64,000 bases of DNA from Paraburkholderia rhynchosiae (GCF_002879865.1 NZ_PNXY01000021.1:1-64000), one strand, 5' to 3'. Positions 7,809-14,806 are shown, counted from the first letter of the stretch. Notes: generated from the letters alone by a model not told the origin. Numbers and translations are program-made.

Positions 7809-7866
7809 TCGACGCAGGAGGGCCCGACGGCCAGCAACTCAGATCGGTACCACAATGATGACGGCG

Positions 7867-8151
7867 CTATTTTTTGGGGCAGCACTTAGGTACACCCGTG
7901 ATCGGCATCCCTGTCACTTGCGGGCCTTCCTTTCCCCAAAGTGCGCCCAAGTCCCGTTCCGTACCGGGTATGACGCTATCGATGGCTCTCGCGACGTCGC
8001 CGTCGACGGGATTTCCCATCTGTGAATTCGCCTTATCTACCTCGTCCGCGACTGTGCGATCCTGTTTTACAATGTCTGCCAAAAAACCTGCTCCGAACGA
8101 AGAGCCGGAATACGCGAAGCAGATGCACATGGCCACCAAGATCTTTGCCAT
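7867..8151 (-). CDS. Small exported protein
   Basis: This 94-residue protein starts at ATG 8151, right after a strong GGGAGGGG ribosome binding site. The first 22 residues (MAKILVAMCICFAYSGSSFG) form a signal peptide, with likely cleavage after Ala-22 or nearby. The mature part contains DIVKQDRTVADEVDKANSQM and ends with a Cys pair (KCCPKK). Export to the periplasm is expected. No function is recognised. It faces left while the genes on both sides face right, so it has its own promoter and behaves like cargo. Confidence 0.55.
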   Translation of the reverse strand: MAKILVAMCICFAYSGSSFGAGFLADIVKQDRTVADEVDKANSQMGNPVDGDVARAIDSVIPGTERDLGALWGKEGPQVTGMPITGVPKCCPKK

Positions 8152-8378
8152 AACCCCTCCCACTCTTCTTCTCTCAGTTAAGCATGGGAAAGCAGCTAAT
8201 GAAAGAACGGCTGAACGGCTGCTATCAAATCGCTTGATCGCAGGCGGAACGGCCTTAGTCGACGAGCCTTTAGCGATCTGCGGATATCGGCAAACCTCCG
8301 AGAGACCGTATATGGCCGATTTGCGACGGCGCCGCCAACATGGGCCACGCCGCAGTTCATCGATCTAGCGAAATGCCC

Positions 8379-8408
8379 TTGACGGGGGTAAACCCCGTAC
8401 GCTACAGT
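8379..8408 (+). promoter_or_regulatory. Sigma-70 promoter with a palindromic operator in its spacer
   Basis: TTGACG (8379-8384) is followed, 18 bases later, by TACAGT (8403-8408), a fair match to -35 and -10 boxes. Between them is the perfect palindrome ACGGGG-GTAAA-CCCCGT (8382-8398), placed where a repressor would block polymerase. It points into the Ash-like leader and the three-gene run 8625-9462. The operator role is inferred. Confidence 0.5.
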
Positions 8409-8600
8409 GCGATCACGGTGCTGAACACACCAATCCGCAAGCGGCCATCCACGTCCGATATCCGTGGTTTTTTTACGTCCATAGGTTTCTCGTCTATGGC
8501 CGGGTAGCGCGCAGCGATACAAGACCCTTCGGGGGAAAGTTGCGGGCGGTCTTGCGGCCGTGTTCAAGTACCTGGCCGCCCCTCTGAACAAGGGGCGAAT
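8409..8600 (+). ncRNA. Structured leader, candidate C4-type antisense RNA region
   Basis: The leader contains a perfect 6-bp hairpin CCATAG-(9)-CTATGG at 8479-8499 and a perfect 7-bp hairpin CGCCCCT-(7)-AGGGGCG at 8577-8597, just before the ribosome binding site of the next gene. P1/P7/P4-type phages process a C4/CI RNA from the 5' end of such immunity transcripts, often overlapping ash-like reading frames. Assignment to the C4 family rests on this arrangement. The boundaries are approximate and no covariance search was done. Confidence 0.4.
8418..8507 (+). CDS. Ash-like leader peptide
   Basis: The frame from GTG 8418 encodes 29 residues including TPIRKRPSTSDIRGFF and IGFSSMAG. These resemble the core of the phage Ash family (..RKRP.TSDI.GFF.....SSM). 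The usual longer Ash protein is not present: the frame stops with TAG at 8505-8507. Whether the peptide is made, or the conservation reflects an RNA structure, cannot be told from sequence. There is no clear ribosome binding site. Confidence 0.4.
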   Translation: MLNTPIRKRPSTSDIRGFFTSIGFSSMAG

Positions 8601-8624
8601 TGAACGAACCGCAAGGAGGGCAAC

Positions 8625-8819
8625 ATGCCCGCTCAACGTCTCGCCGTCGTCATCCCATTTCCCTCTATCAATCGACCGTATGTGCTACGTTTTCGCGCGC
8701 AGGACGGTACCCGCGCAGTCGTCCCATTCGCTGATTGCGATGAACGTGATGAGCGCGGCGCGCAACTTCTGCCTTTTGGGTCCACCGTAACGCTGGCGAC
8801 TGTGCAGGGTGCCGCATGA
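8625..8819 (+). CDS. Hypothetical small island protein
   Basis: This 64-residue product starts at ATG 8625 behind an excellent AAGGAGGG site. It looks like a small beta-rich protein (YVLRFRAQDGTRAVVPFADC). Its stop overlaps the next start by four bases (ATGA), so it is coupled to 8816-9199. It is the first gene after the Ash/C4-like leader and so the likely direct target of that control. No family is recognised. Confidence 0.6.
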   Translation: MPAQRLAVVIPFPSINRPYVLRFRAQDGTRAVVPFADCDERDERGAQLLPFGSTVTLATVQGAA

Positions 8820-9199
8820 GCTCAACCCTCTATGTCTCCTCTGCGATCGTGCACAACTCGGTCGCCACGATCATCCGCGCGAAAACGATCATCCTGCGCC
8901 AAAGAAAACGTCTCGCGATTACCGCTGACCATGCCCGCGCCGCGTGGACGGCGTTCGAATCGGACGACAGCGACATGGAGGCCCAGATCGGGACGGTCCT
9001 TTCCTACCCGGTAGTGTTTAACGGCGAGTATTGGAATGTGATCGACGGCTGCGTTGTCGGCGGTGACAAGCTGTGGAAAACGGCGTTGATCGAGTTCGTC
9101 GAGGAGGTTCGTGACGAGTTCGGGATGCTGCATGGCGAGCCGTGGCCTCCTGTCGAACCGAACGGCTTGGCCTTCTTCCTGCGGCGGCAGGCCTGCTGA
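8816..9199 (+). CDS. Hypothetical protein, paralogue of the gene at 4974-5354
   Basis: This 127-residue soluble protein starts at ATG 8816, overlapping the preceding stop. It shares a core with the leftward gene at 4974-5354: ESDDSDMEAQIGTVLSYP, YWNVIDG, LWKTALIEFVEEVRDEFG, and a similar LAFFLRRQA end. The two copies are on opposite strands about 3.5 kb apart and each sits in a coupled small-gene cluster. No function is recognised. Its stop overlaps the next start (TGATG). Confidence 0.65.
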   Translation: MSSTLYVSSAIVHNSVATIIRAKTIILRQRKRLAITADHARAAWTAFESDDSDMEAQIGTVLSYPVVFNGEYWNVIDGCVVGGDKLWKTALIEFVEEVRDEFGMLHGEPWPPVEPNGLAFFLRRQAC

Positions 9200-9462
9200 T
9201 GAAGGCACGCACACTATTCGCCGTCGCGCGCGCCGACTGGAGCCCCCACAAGGGGCGCGCGTTCGCACAGATCGGCCCACACCATGTGCTGTGCTGCGAG
9301 CCGGGCGCCGACATCTCGAGCGATGCAAAGGACGCCGCCGAGCTCGCGCGACGCTGGAATGCATTCCCGATACTCGTGGCCGCGCTCGAGCGCATCGCGG
9401 CCACGCGCGACGCGCGCCATGCAGTTGACGCCCTGTCCAAAACCAGCAAAGTAGCAGCGTGA
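9199..9462 (+). CDS. Hypothetical small island protein
   Basis: An 87-residue product is read from ATG 9199, which overlaps the TGA of the preceding gene. It contains a compact segment (GPHHVLCCEPGADISSDAKD) followed by a helix with an Ala/Arg-rich face. The three genes 8625-9462 form one tightly coupled unit under the promoter at 8379. No family is recognised. Confidence 0.55.
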   Translation: MKARTLFAVARADWSPHKGRAFAQIGPHHVLCCEPGADISSDAKDAAELARRWNAFPILVAALERIAATRDARHAVDALSKTSKVAA

Positions 9463-9496
9463 ACTCTCCGGTCGTCAGGGCGGCTCGCTTTCCGCT

Positions 9497-9808
9497 TTAC
9501 TCCACTGGCTTCACAACAAGATGCATCCCGAGATGCCGCAGCGCCTCCATGAATTGCCGCAGGCCGTGATTTCCGAAAGGCGCTAGGTCAGGGTAGGGAA
9601 ACACGTCGTCGGCCAGAGGATCATGAATGGTCTTGGGGACTTGGCAGTCCTTGGCTTGATCGAAGACGACGGCGGCCGCCATTACTGAATCGCCAGCCGA
9701 CAATGCGAGATTGATCTGCGCCGCTTTTCCGTCGACGGTATCCGGGGTGTGGCCGAAGGCGTTCATGACCGCAGTCAGGATGTCGGCATCGGTAGGTTCG
9801 TTTGTCAT
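9497..9808 (-). CDS. Hypothetical acidic island protein
   Basis: This 103-residue protein starts at ATG 9808 (MTNEPTDADILTAVMNAFGH). It has one helical domain, an Ala-rich segment (ALSAGDSVMAAAVVFDQAKD) and a C-terminal helix (LRQFMEALRHLGMHLVV). The frame stays open upstream, but that part is antisense to the MFS remnant and is not credible. No clear ribosome binding site is seen. It converges with the gene ending at 9462 and lies next to the break point of the MFS-ssb scar. Confidence 0.5.
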   Translation of the reverse strand: MTNEPTDADILTAVMNAFGHTPDTVDGKAAQINLALSAGDSVMAAAVVFDQAKDCQVPKTIHDPLADDVFPYPDLAPFGNHGLRQFMEALRHLGMHLVVKPVE

Positions 9809-9837
9809 TGCTGGGTTATCGGCTTGATTCGTAAAAT

Positions 9838-10866
9838 CTTGACACGGGTTGCTGGGCTGGCCGTCCCGATCTTGGCGTTTTGCATGCTCAATCTGTCCAT
9901 GATCATGCCCGCGTTCTTGATCCGCGCGAAAGCGATCCCAAGGAACACGGCCAACGATGATCCACGTCCGGTGATTCATGGGATGGGCTCGGTGTCATCC
10001 GCGGTCATCGCGTTCATTGCCGATCTCACCGCCGAGGAGCATCGCACGAAGGCCATGGCGATGGTCGGTGGCAGCATCGGCATTTCGTTCGCGGTGGCGA
10101 TTGTGGGCGCACCGATCGTGTTCCATTGGGTGGGCATGAGCGGCCTGTTCACGCTGGTGGGCATCTTCTCGATCGTGGCTGTCGGCGTCGTGCTGTGGGT
10201 GGTGCCCGATGCACCGAAGCCCGTGCATGTGCGTGCGCCGTTTGCCGAAGTGCTGCACAACGTCGAGCTGCTGCGCCTGAACTTCGGCGTGCTCGTGCTG
10301 CACGCTACTCAGACCGCGTTGTTCCTCGTCGTGCCGCGCATTCTGGAAGCCGGCGGTCTGCCGGTCGCGTCGCACTGGAAGGTGTATTTGCCGGTCATGG
10401 GGCTGTCGTTCGTGATGATGGTGCCCGCGATCATCGCCGCCGAAAAGCGCGGAAAAATGAAAATCGTGCTGCTCTCCGCCATTGCTCTTATCCTGATCGG
10501 ACAGTTGTTATTGGGCGTCGCTCCGCATACGATTCTGAGTGTGGCGGCGATCCTGTTTGTCTACTTTCTCGGCTTCAATATTCTGGAGGCGTCGCAGCGT
10601 TCGCTGTTGTCGAAACTGGCGCCGGGCACCCGCAAGGGCGCGGCCGCCGGCGTCTACAACACCACGCAGTCCATCGGTCTTGCGCTGGGCGGCATGATCG
10701 GCGGCTGGCTGCTGAAGTGGATGGCCAGAGCGCGGTCTTTTTCACTTGCTCGGGGCTCGTCTTATGCTGGCTTATAATCGCCGCAAAGATGAAACAGCCG
10801 CCGCGCAAAGCGTATGGGAACAATAGTTCAAACGGGCGTGCTGCTGCGCTACTTGCAATAGAGTGA
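9838..10866 (+). pseudogene. Rearranged remnant of an MFS transporter (YajR-like)
   Basis: Most of a YajR-type MFS protein is readable: one N-terminal helix (LNLSMIMPAFLIRAKAIP), then GMGSVSSAVIAFIADLTAEE, GGSIGISFAVAIVGAPIVFH and later helices. Three lesions are visible. About 85 residues between the first helix and the VIHGMG segment are missing compared with the family. The plus strand at 9945-9967 is the reverse complement of sequence encoding TWIIVGRV, the segment expected just before VIHGMG, so a short stretch is inverted. Near 10720 one base is missing (GATGGCCAG), and the C-terminus (FFTCSGLVLCWLIIAA) continues in the +1 frame to 10866. It lies directly upstream of the ssb fragment, as MFS and ssb genes do in Burkholderiaceae. 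Confidence 0.8.
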
Positions 10867-10876
10867 AGAGAAACTC

Positions 10877-11170
10877 ATGGTATCCGTGAACAAGGTCATT
10901 CTCGTCGGCAATCTCGGAGCCGATCTGGAAGTCCGTTATCTTCCGAGCGGCGACGCAGTGGCGAATATCCGCCTTGCAACGACGGACCGGTACAAGGACA
11001 AAGCGTCCGGTGAAATGAAGGAAGCCACCGAATGGCACCGCGTGTCGTTCTTCGGCCGCCTCGCGGAGATCGTGTCCGAATATCTGAAGAAGGCCTCGTC
11101 GGTGCATACCGTGGGTCGCGATCTTAGCGAACTTGTGACTGAAAGTGGAGTTGCCGTCAGCATCTTATGA
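10877..11170 (+). pseudogene. ssb: Truncated ssb (single-stranded DNA-binding protein)
   Basis: Residues 1-76 match the N-terminal OB fold of SSB (VNKVILVGNLGADLEVRYLP, ATEWHRVSFFGRLAEIVSEY). Similarity stops at about VGRD, after which an unrelated tail runs to TGA at 11168-11170. The second half of the OB fold, the Gly-rich linker and the acidic tail needed for partner binding are missing. Leu replaces the usual Pro at position 17. Because SSB is essential, an intact copy must exist elsewhere. This copy is inferred to be a decayed duplicate carried in the island. Confidence 0.85.
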
Positions 11171-11224
11171 TCCGGTCTGCGTGCGTCAGCAGCCGGATTG
11201 CGGCTGACGTGCGCTGCCACTTTC
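11141..11224. repeat. Imperfect inverted repeat next to the ssb break
   Basis: GAAAGTGG (11141-11148) followed by a GTCAGC block pairs with GCTGACG and CCACTTTC (ending 11224). The arms of about 22 bases match at most positions and enclose about 40 bases. It lies immediately after the point where ssb similarity ends. It could be the end of an insertion sequence or a miniature element, but no transposase gene is left. Confidence 0.4.
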
Positions 11225-11393
11225 AAAATGAGGGTTGAAAACAGGTAAGCTGGCTATTGAGCATGGTTGGAGCTCAAAAGGAAACGGCGCCGTCGTTAGC
11301 GCCGTTTCGAATGGGGAAGGGACTTCGCCCACGTCCGTGGAAAGATTCGGGCGGGCCCCTTCGAATCACGTACCCACTTTTTATGGAGGGCAC

Positions 11394-11480
11394 ATGACTG
11401 CTGCAAACTTATACTGGCTTCTCGCAGGCCACTATTTGTGCATCGGCTCACTGTACGTCTTCGTGGCAATGAGTCACTGA
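11394..11480 (+). CDS. 28-residue single-helix membrane peptide
   Basis: ATG 11394 follows GGAGG at ideal spacing (five bases) and opens a 28-codon frame. Its product is almost entirely one membrane helix (LYWLLAGHYLCIGSLYVFVA) ending in SH. The frame is open further upstream to 11235, but that part has poor composition. Strong ribosome binding site plus a clean hydrophobic peptide suggests a real small membrane protein. A toxin or regulator role is only a possibility. Confidence 0.4.
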   Translation: MTAANLYWLLAGHYLCIGSLYVFVAMSH

Positions 11481-11570
11481 AGCATTCAGTATCGGTCCGT
11501 CGTCAGACCGATTGACTACTATTAGCTGTAGGTTAGCATATCCTGTCCAGCGACATAAAGCTGGGCCGGG

Positions 11571-11599
11571 ACAGATGGCCCCTCGCCGGGGCCATCTGT
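11571..11599. terminator. Strong hairpin downstream of the large recombinase
   Basis: ACAGATGGCCCC (11571-11582) pairs perfectly with GGGGCCATCTGT (11588-11599) around a five-base loop, giving a 12-bp stem. A short T-rich stretch (CGTTTCT) follows on the plus strand, so it may end the transcript of the 28-aa gene. The recombinase ends 140 bases to the right on the other strand. A recombination or regulatory site is an alternative reading. Confidence 0.45.
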
Positions 11600-11740
11600 C
11601 GTTTCTGGACCGAAAGTGCGCTCGTTATCGCATTGACCGCTCCTTGACACCGTTGAGTGACAGGTCGGCCGTGCGGCGCTCGATGAAACTGACCCGTACC
11701 TCGGATTCCGTGCGTTGACGGCTGGGGCGAAATAGAGGTC

Positions 11741-13402
11741 TCAGACGCCGATCGAGGTGTTTGGAAGTGGTATGTCGCCGGATAAGTCCAAATCCTCGGC
11801 CGCATTCCATGCGCCTGTGCGGCGGTCAATCCGCAGCATGCGCGTATTGCCGTGCTTGGCTATCAAAAGCAGGTCGATCGTGTCGTCGGGGTTGTTGGTT
11901 AGGTCGAAACCCTTTCGGAAAACGACGATCTTGCTGAACGTGTCGGCGACGAGTTGTCTGGCCTGAGTGCGCGCCTCGTAGTCGAGTTCTTCTACACCTT
12001 GCACGAGGTCCGCCCAAGCCTCCGCTGCGGCCGGCGTGGTGTTATTAGCGCTCGCTGCCAGCTCGTGCTCAAGCGCCTCAATCTCCTTCTGCTTGGCGGC
12101 GAGCAGCGCCTCAAGCTCTCTTGCCTTCTTCGCGAACGCTACGGGGGGAGCGTCGCTGTCTGCCAACATGGCGTCCGTGATGCGTGTAATCTGCGCCTCG
12201 AGATCTTTGACGCTCTGTCGGCCTTGCGCCAAGCGGCCGGCCAACGCGGTCGACCCGTCGTCGCCCTCGAGCAGGCGGGTCAGATTCATCTGATCGGCAC
12301 AGAAGTTCATAACTGCACGCTCGACCGGAACCACGCTGCAGCTTCCGCCGACCTTGCATCCCTGATTGTGGCTGTAGCCTACGCAGATCAGGCGCCGATG
12401 GCCGTCTTGGGGGTGTCCGTTCTCCTTTCGCTTCCGGGTCATCAGGTTCTGGCCGATGACGGCCGTGCCGCAGTAGCCACAGTATGTAATGCCCAGGCCG
12501 GTGACGATACCCGGGATCTCGCCCTTACCCTTGCGGCGGCCGCGCTGTTCGGCCAAGTGCTGCAGTTCGGCGAATTCGTTCTCGCTGAGAAGCGGCGGAT
12601 AGTAGCCTTCGAGCCGGTAGGCTTCGCCGTCCACCTCGAGCGTTTTCTCACCCAGAAGCGCGCGGTTCCGGATGATCTTGTAGATGTGCTGGGACTGGTT
12701 CCCGCCGTTTGTGATGGAGAGATTGCGATTCGTCAGTTCCCGGATGGTCTGGACCGCTCCGTGCCCTTGTTTGAACATGTCGATCATCGTGCGGACGGCG
12801 ACGGCGCGCTCCGGCACGAGTTCGAACCGGTTATTCTCGGCGAGACGCGTCCAATGTGGATCCTTGCCATTTCGGACGGCGCCGCGCCATGTGCCGGCGA
12901 TCCAGCCTTGGCACTGTCGCCGGATGGCGGCCTTCACCCGTTTGCTTTTAGTGTCGGACTCCTCGTGCGCGCGGATCATGACGAGCAGGCTGTAGACTAG
13001 GTCCATCGGCTGAGCCTTCAGCCGTTCCCGGTTGTACTCCCGTCCGTCGCTGGCGGTCACAACCGTGATGCCGGCGTTGACGATCTGCGCGAGCTGGGCC
13101 TGCGCCTGGATCGGTTCGGCGCGGCTCAGTCGGTCCAGACCCTCGACGACCAGTACTGAGCCCGGCAGAATTCGGCCCTCGTCGACCGCGAGCAAGAATA
13201 CGCCTAAGGCCCCTTGCTTTACGTGCTTCTGGTGGTAGGCTGACAGCCCCTCGTCGCGGAGAGAGAGGGTCTCGTCGAGTTGCATCCCGCGCTCAGCCGC
13301 CCAGCGGTTCGCATACTCCATTTGGCGGTCCGCGCTGCTCCCGGCCGCTTGTTTTGGGTCCGAAAAGCGTAAATAGCTGTAAACTCTCGGCTTTGTTGTC
13401 AT
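11741..13402 (-). CDS. Large serine recombinase (site-specific integrase)
   Basis: The 553-residue protein starts at ATG 13402 (TTKPRVYSYLRFSDPKQAAG), with the catalytic Ser in LRFSD. The resolvase domain occupies about residues 1-150 (LVVEGLDRLSRAE). A recombinase domain follows (about 190-290), then a zinc-ribbon with CGYCG and later Cys residues, and a coiled coil (about 400-470: ALLAAKQKEIEALEHELAAS). This is the complete architecture of phage-type integrases, which insert DNA at short attachment sites and need a directionality factor to excise. Its 5' end lies 15 bp from the divergent rimO start, so integration probably occurred there. A GTG at 13417 is an alternative start that would touch rimO. 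Confidence 0.93.
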   Translation of the reverse strand: MTTKPRVYSYLRFSDPKQAAGSSADRQMEYANRWAAERGMQLDETLSLRDEGLSAYHQKHVKQGALGVFLLAVDEGRILPGSVLVVEGLDRLSRAEPIQAQAQLAQIVNAGITVVTASDGREYNRERLKAQPMDLVYSLLVMIRAHEESDTKSKRVKAAIRRQCQGWIAGTWRGAVRNGKDPHWTRLAENNRFELVPERAVAVRTMIDMFKQGHGAVQTIRELTNRNLSITNGGNQSQHIYKIIRNRALLGEKTLEVDGEAYRLEGYYPPLLSENEFAELQHLAEQRGRRKGKGEIPGIVTGLGITYCGYCGTAVIGQNLMTRKRKENGHPQDGHRRLICVGYSHNQGCKVGGSCSVVPVERAVMNFCADQMNLTRLLEGDDGSTALAGRLAQGRQSVKDLEAQITRITDAMLADSDAPPVAFAKKARELEALLAAKQKEIEALEHELAASANNTTPAAAEAWADLVQGVEELDYEARTQARQLVADTFSKIVVFRKGFDLTNNPDDTIDLLLIAKHGNTRMLRIDRRTGAWNAAEDLDLSGDIPLPNTSIGV

Positions 13403-13440
13403 TCCAAGAAGCCCCACATGTCAAAGTTGCAAGCCGTTAG
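13403..13440. other. Probable right attachment junction (island/rimO)
   Basis: The recombinase start (13402, leftward) and the rimO start (13418, rightward) leave only 15 bases between them. Large serine integrases normally have attP beside their gene, so the crossover should lie in or very near this stretch, possibly within the first rimO codons. The core cannot be defined because the other end of the element is outside the window. Confidence 0.45.
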
Positions 13441-14803
13441 TAAGCCGGATTCGCCGCGTATAGGTATAGTATCCCTCGGGTGCCCAAAAGCCCTGGTCGA
13501 CTCCGAGCAGATCATTACCCAACTGCGCGCCGAAGGCTACGAGATTTCCGGCACGTATGACGGTGCGGACCTCGTGGTCGTCAACACCTGCGGCTTCATC
13601 GATGAAGCGGTGCAGGAAAGCCTCGACGCAATCGGCGAGGCGCTCAACGAAAACGGCAAGGTGATCGTCACCGGCTGCCTCGGCGCGAAGAAGAGCGCGA
13701 GCGGTTCCGGCCTCATCGAAGAAGTGCATCCCAAAGTGCTGGCTGTCACCGGTCCTCACGCATTGGGCGAAGTGATGCAGCACGTGCACACGCATCTGCC
13801 GAAGCCGCACGATCCGTTCGTCGACCTCGTGCCGGCCGCGGGCGTGAAGCTCACGCCGCGTCACTACGCGTACCTGAAAATTTCAGAAGGTTGCAATCAC
13901 CGCTGCACGTTTTGCATCATCCCGTCCATGCGCGGCGATCTCGTGTCGCGTCCGGTCGCGGAAGTCATGCTCGAAGCGGAAAATCTCTTCAAGTCCGGCG
14001 TCAAGGAACTGCTCGTCATTTCGCAGGACACGAGCGCCTACGGCGTCGACGTCAAATACCGCACGGGCTTCTGGAACGGCAAGCCGATCAAGACACGCAT
14101 GACCGATCTGGTCGGCGCGCTCGGCGAACTGGCCGCGCAATATGGCGCATGGGTGCGTCTGCATTACGTGTATCCGTACCCGAGCGTCGACGAAGTCATC
14201 CCGATGATGGCCGCCGGTCCCTACAAAGGCCACGTGCTCCCGTATCTCGATGTGCCGTTCCAGCACGCGCATCCCGAAGTGTTGAAGCGCATGAAGCGCC
14301 CAGCCAACGCGGAGAAAGTGTTGGAGCGCGTGAAGGCCTGGCGCGAGATGTGCCCCGACCTGACGATCCGCAGCACATTTATCGCGGGCTTCCCCGGTGA
14401 GACCGAGGAACAGTTCCAGACGTTGCTCGACTTCATCCGCGAGGCCGAGCTGGACCGCGTCGGCTGCTTTGCGTACTCGCCGGTCGAAGGCGCAACGGCG
14501 AACGAGCTCGACGGCGCGTTGCCCGACGAAGTGCGCGAAGAACGTCGCGCGCGCTTCATGGAAGTCGCCGAGGAAGTGTCGGCGAAACGGATCGCGAAGA
14601 AGGTCGGCAAGACGCTGAAGGTGCTGGTCGACGAGATCAACGCGGATGGCGGCATTGGCCGCACGGCCGCGGATGCGCCCGAGATCGACGGCGTCGTGTA
14701 TGTCGCGCCCGCCGCGAAGGCGTCGAAGCGTTACAAGGTCGGCGATTTCGTGTCGGTGAAGATCACCGGCGCGGACGGTCACGACCTGTGGGGCGAGGTC
14801 TGA
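13418..14803 (+). CDS. rimO: Ribosomal protein S12 methylthiotransferase RimO
   Basis: RimO is a radical-SAM enzyme that adds a methylthio group to an Asp of ribosomal protein S12. The 461-residue length is typical. The N-terminal MTTase domain carries its three cluster-binding Cys (SLGCPKAL, VVNTCGFI, VTGCLGAK). The radical-SAM CX3CX2C motif is CNHRCTFC at about residue 159, and a TRAM domain ends the protein. The first ten residues are variable in the family, so island insertion need not have changed the enzyme. The native upstream promoter is gone or displaced, since island DNA begins 15 bases before the ATG. It is followed four bases later by kdgK. Confidence 0.96.
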   Translation: MSKLQAVSKPDSPRIGIVSLGCPKALVDSEQIITQLRAEGYEISGTYDGADLVVVNTCGFIDEAVQESLDAIGEALNENGKVIVTGCLGAKKSASGSGLIEEVHPKVLAVTGPHALGEVMQHVHTHLPKPHDPFVDLVPAAGVKLTPRHYAYLKISEGCNHRCTFCIIPSMRGDLVSRPVAEVMLEAENLFKSGVKELLVISQDTSAYGVDVKYRTGFWNGKPIKTRMTDLVGALGELAAQYGAWVRLHYVYPYPSVDEVIPMMAAGPYKGHVLPYLDVPFQHAHPEVLKRMKRPANAEKVLERVKAWREMCPDLTIRSTFIAGFPGETEEQFQTLLDFIREAELDRVGCFAYSPVEGATANELDGALPDEVREERRARFMEVAEEVSAKRIAKKVGKTLKVLVDEINADGGIGRTAADAPEIDGVVYVAPAAKASKRYKVGDFVSVKITGADGHDLWGEV

Positions 14804-14806
14804 ACG

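Larger units (their letters stand above)
1..13417. mobile_element. Integrated phage-like/satellite island abutting rimO (left end outside window)
   Basis: The region is packed with short, mostly unrecognisable genes, two serine recombinases of different classes, a partial phage-type HTH gene, an Ash-like peptide with a C4-like hairpin leader, and broken copies of chromosomal genes. The large serine recombinase lies at the right edge, the usual place for an integrase beside an attachment site. Normal chromosomal genes begin at 13418 and run without interruption. The boundary at about 13,403-13,440 is inferred from the abrupt change of content. The left boundary is not visible. No capsid, tail, terminase or replication genes are seen, so it may be a satellite, a genomic island or a decayed prophage. 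Confidence 0.75.

Noticed and set aside
1..13417. CRISPR array or cas genes in the island
   Set aside because: No regularly spaced repeats and no Cas motifs were seen on either strand.
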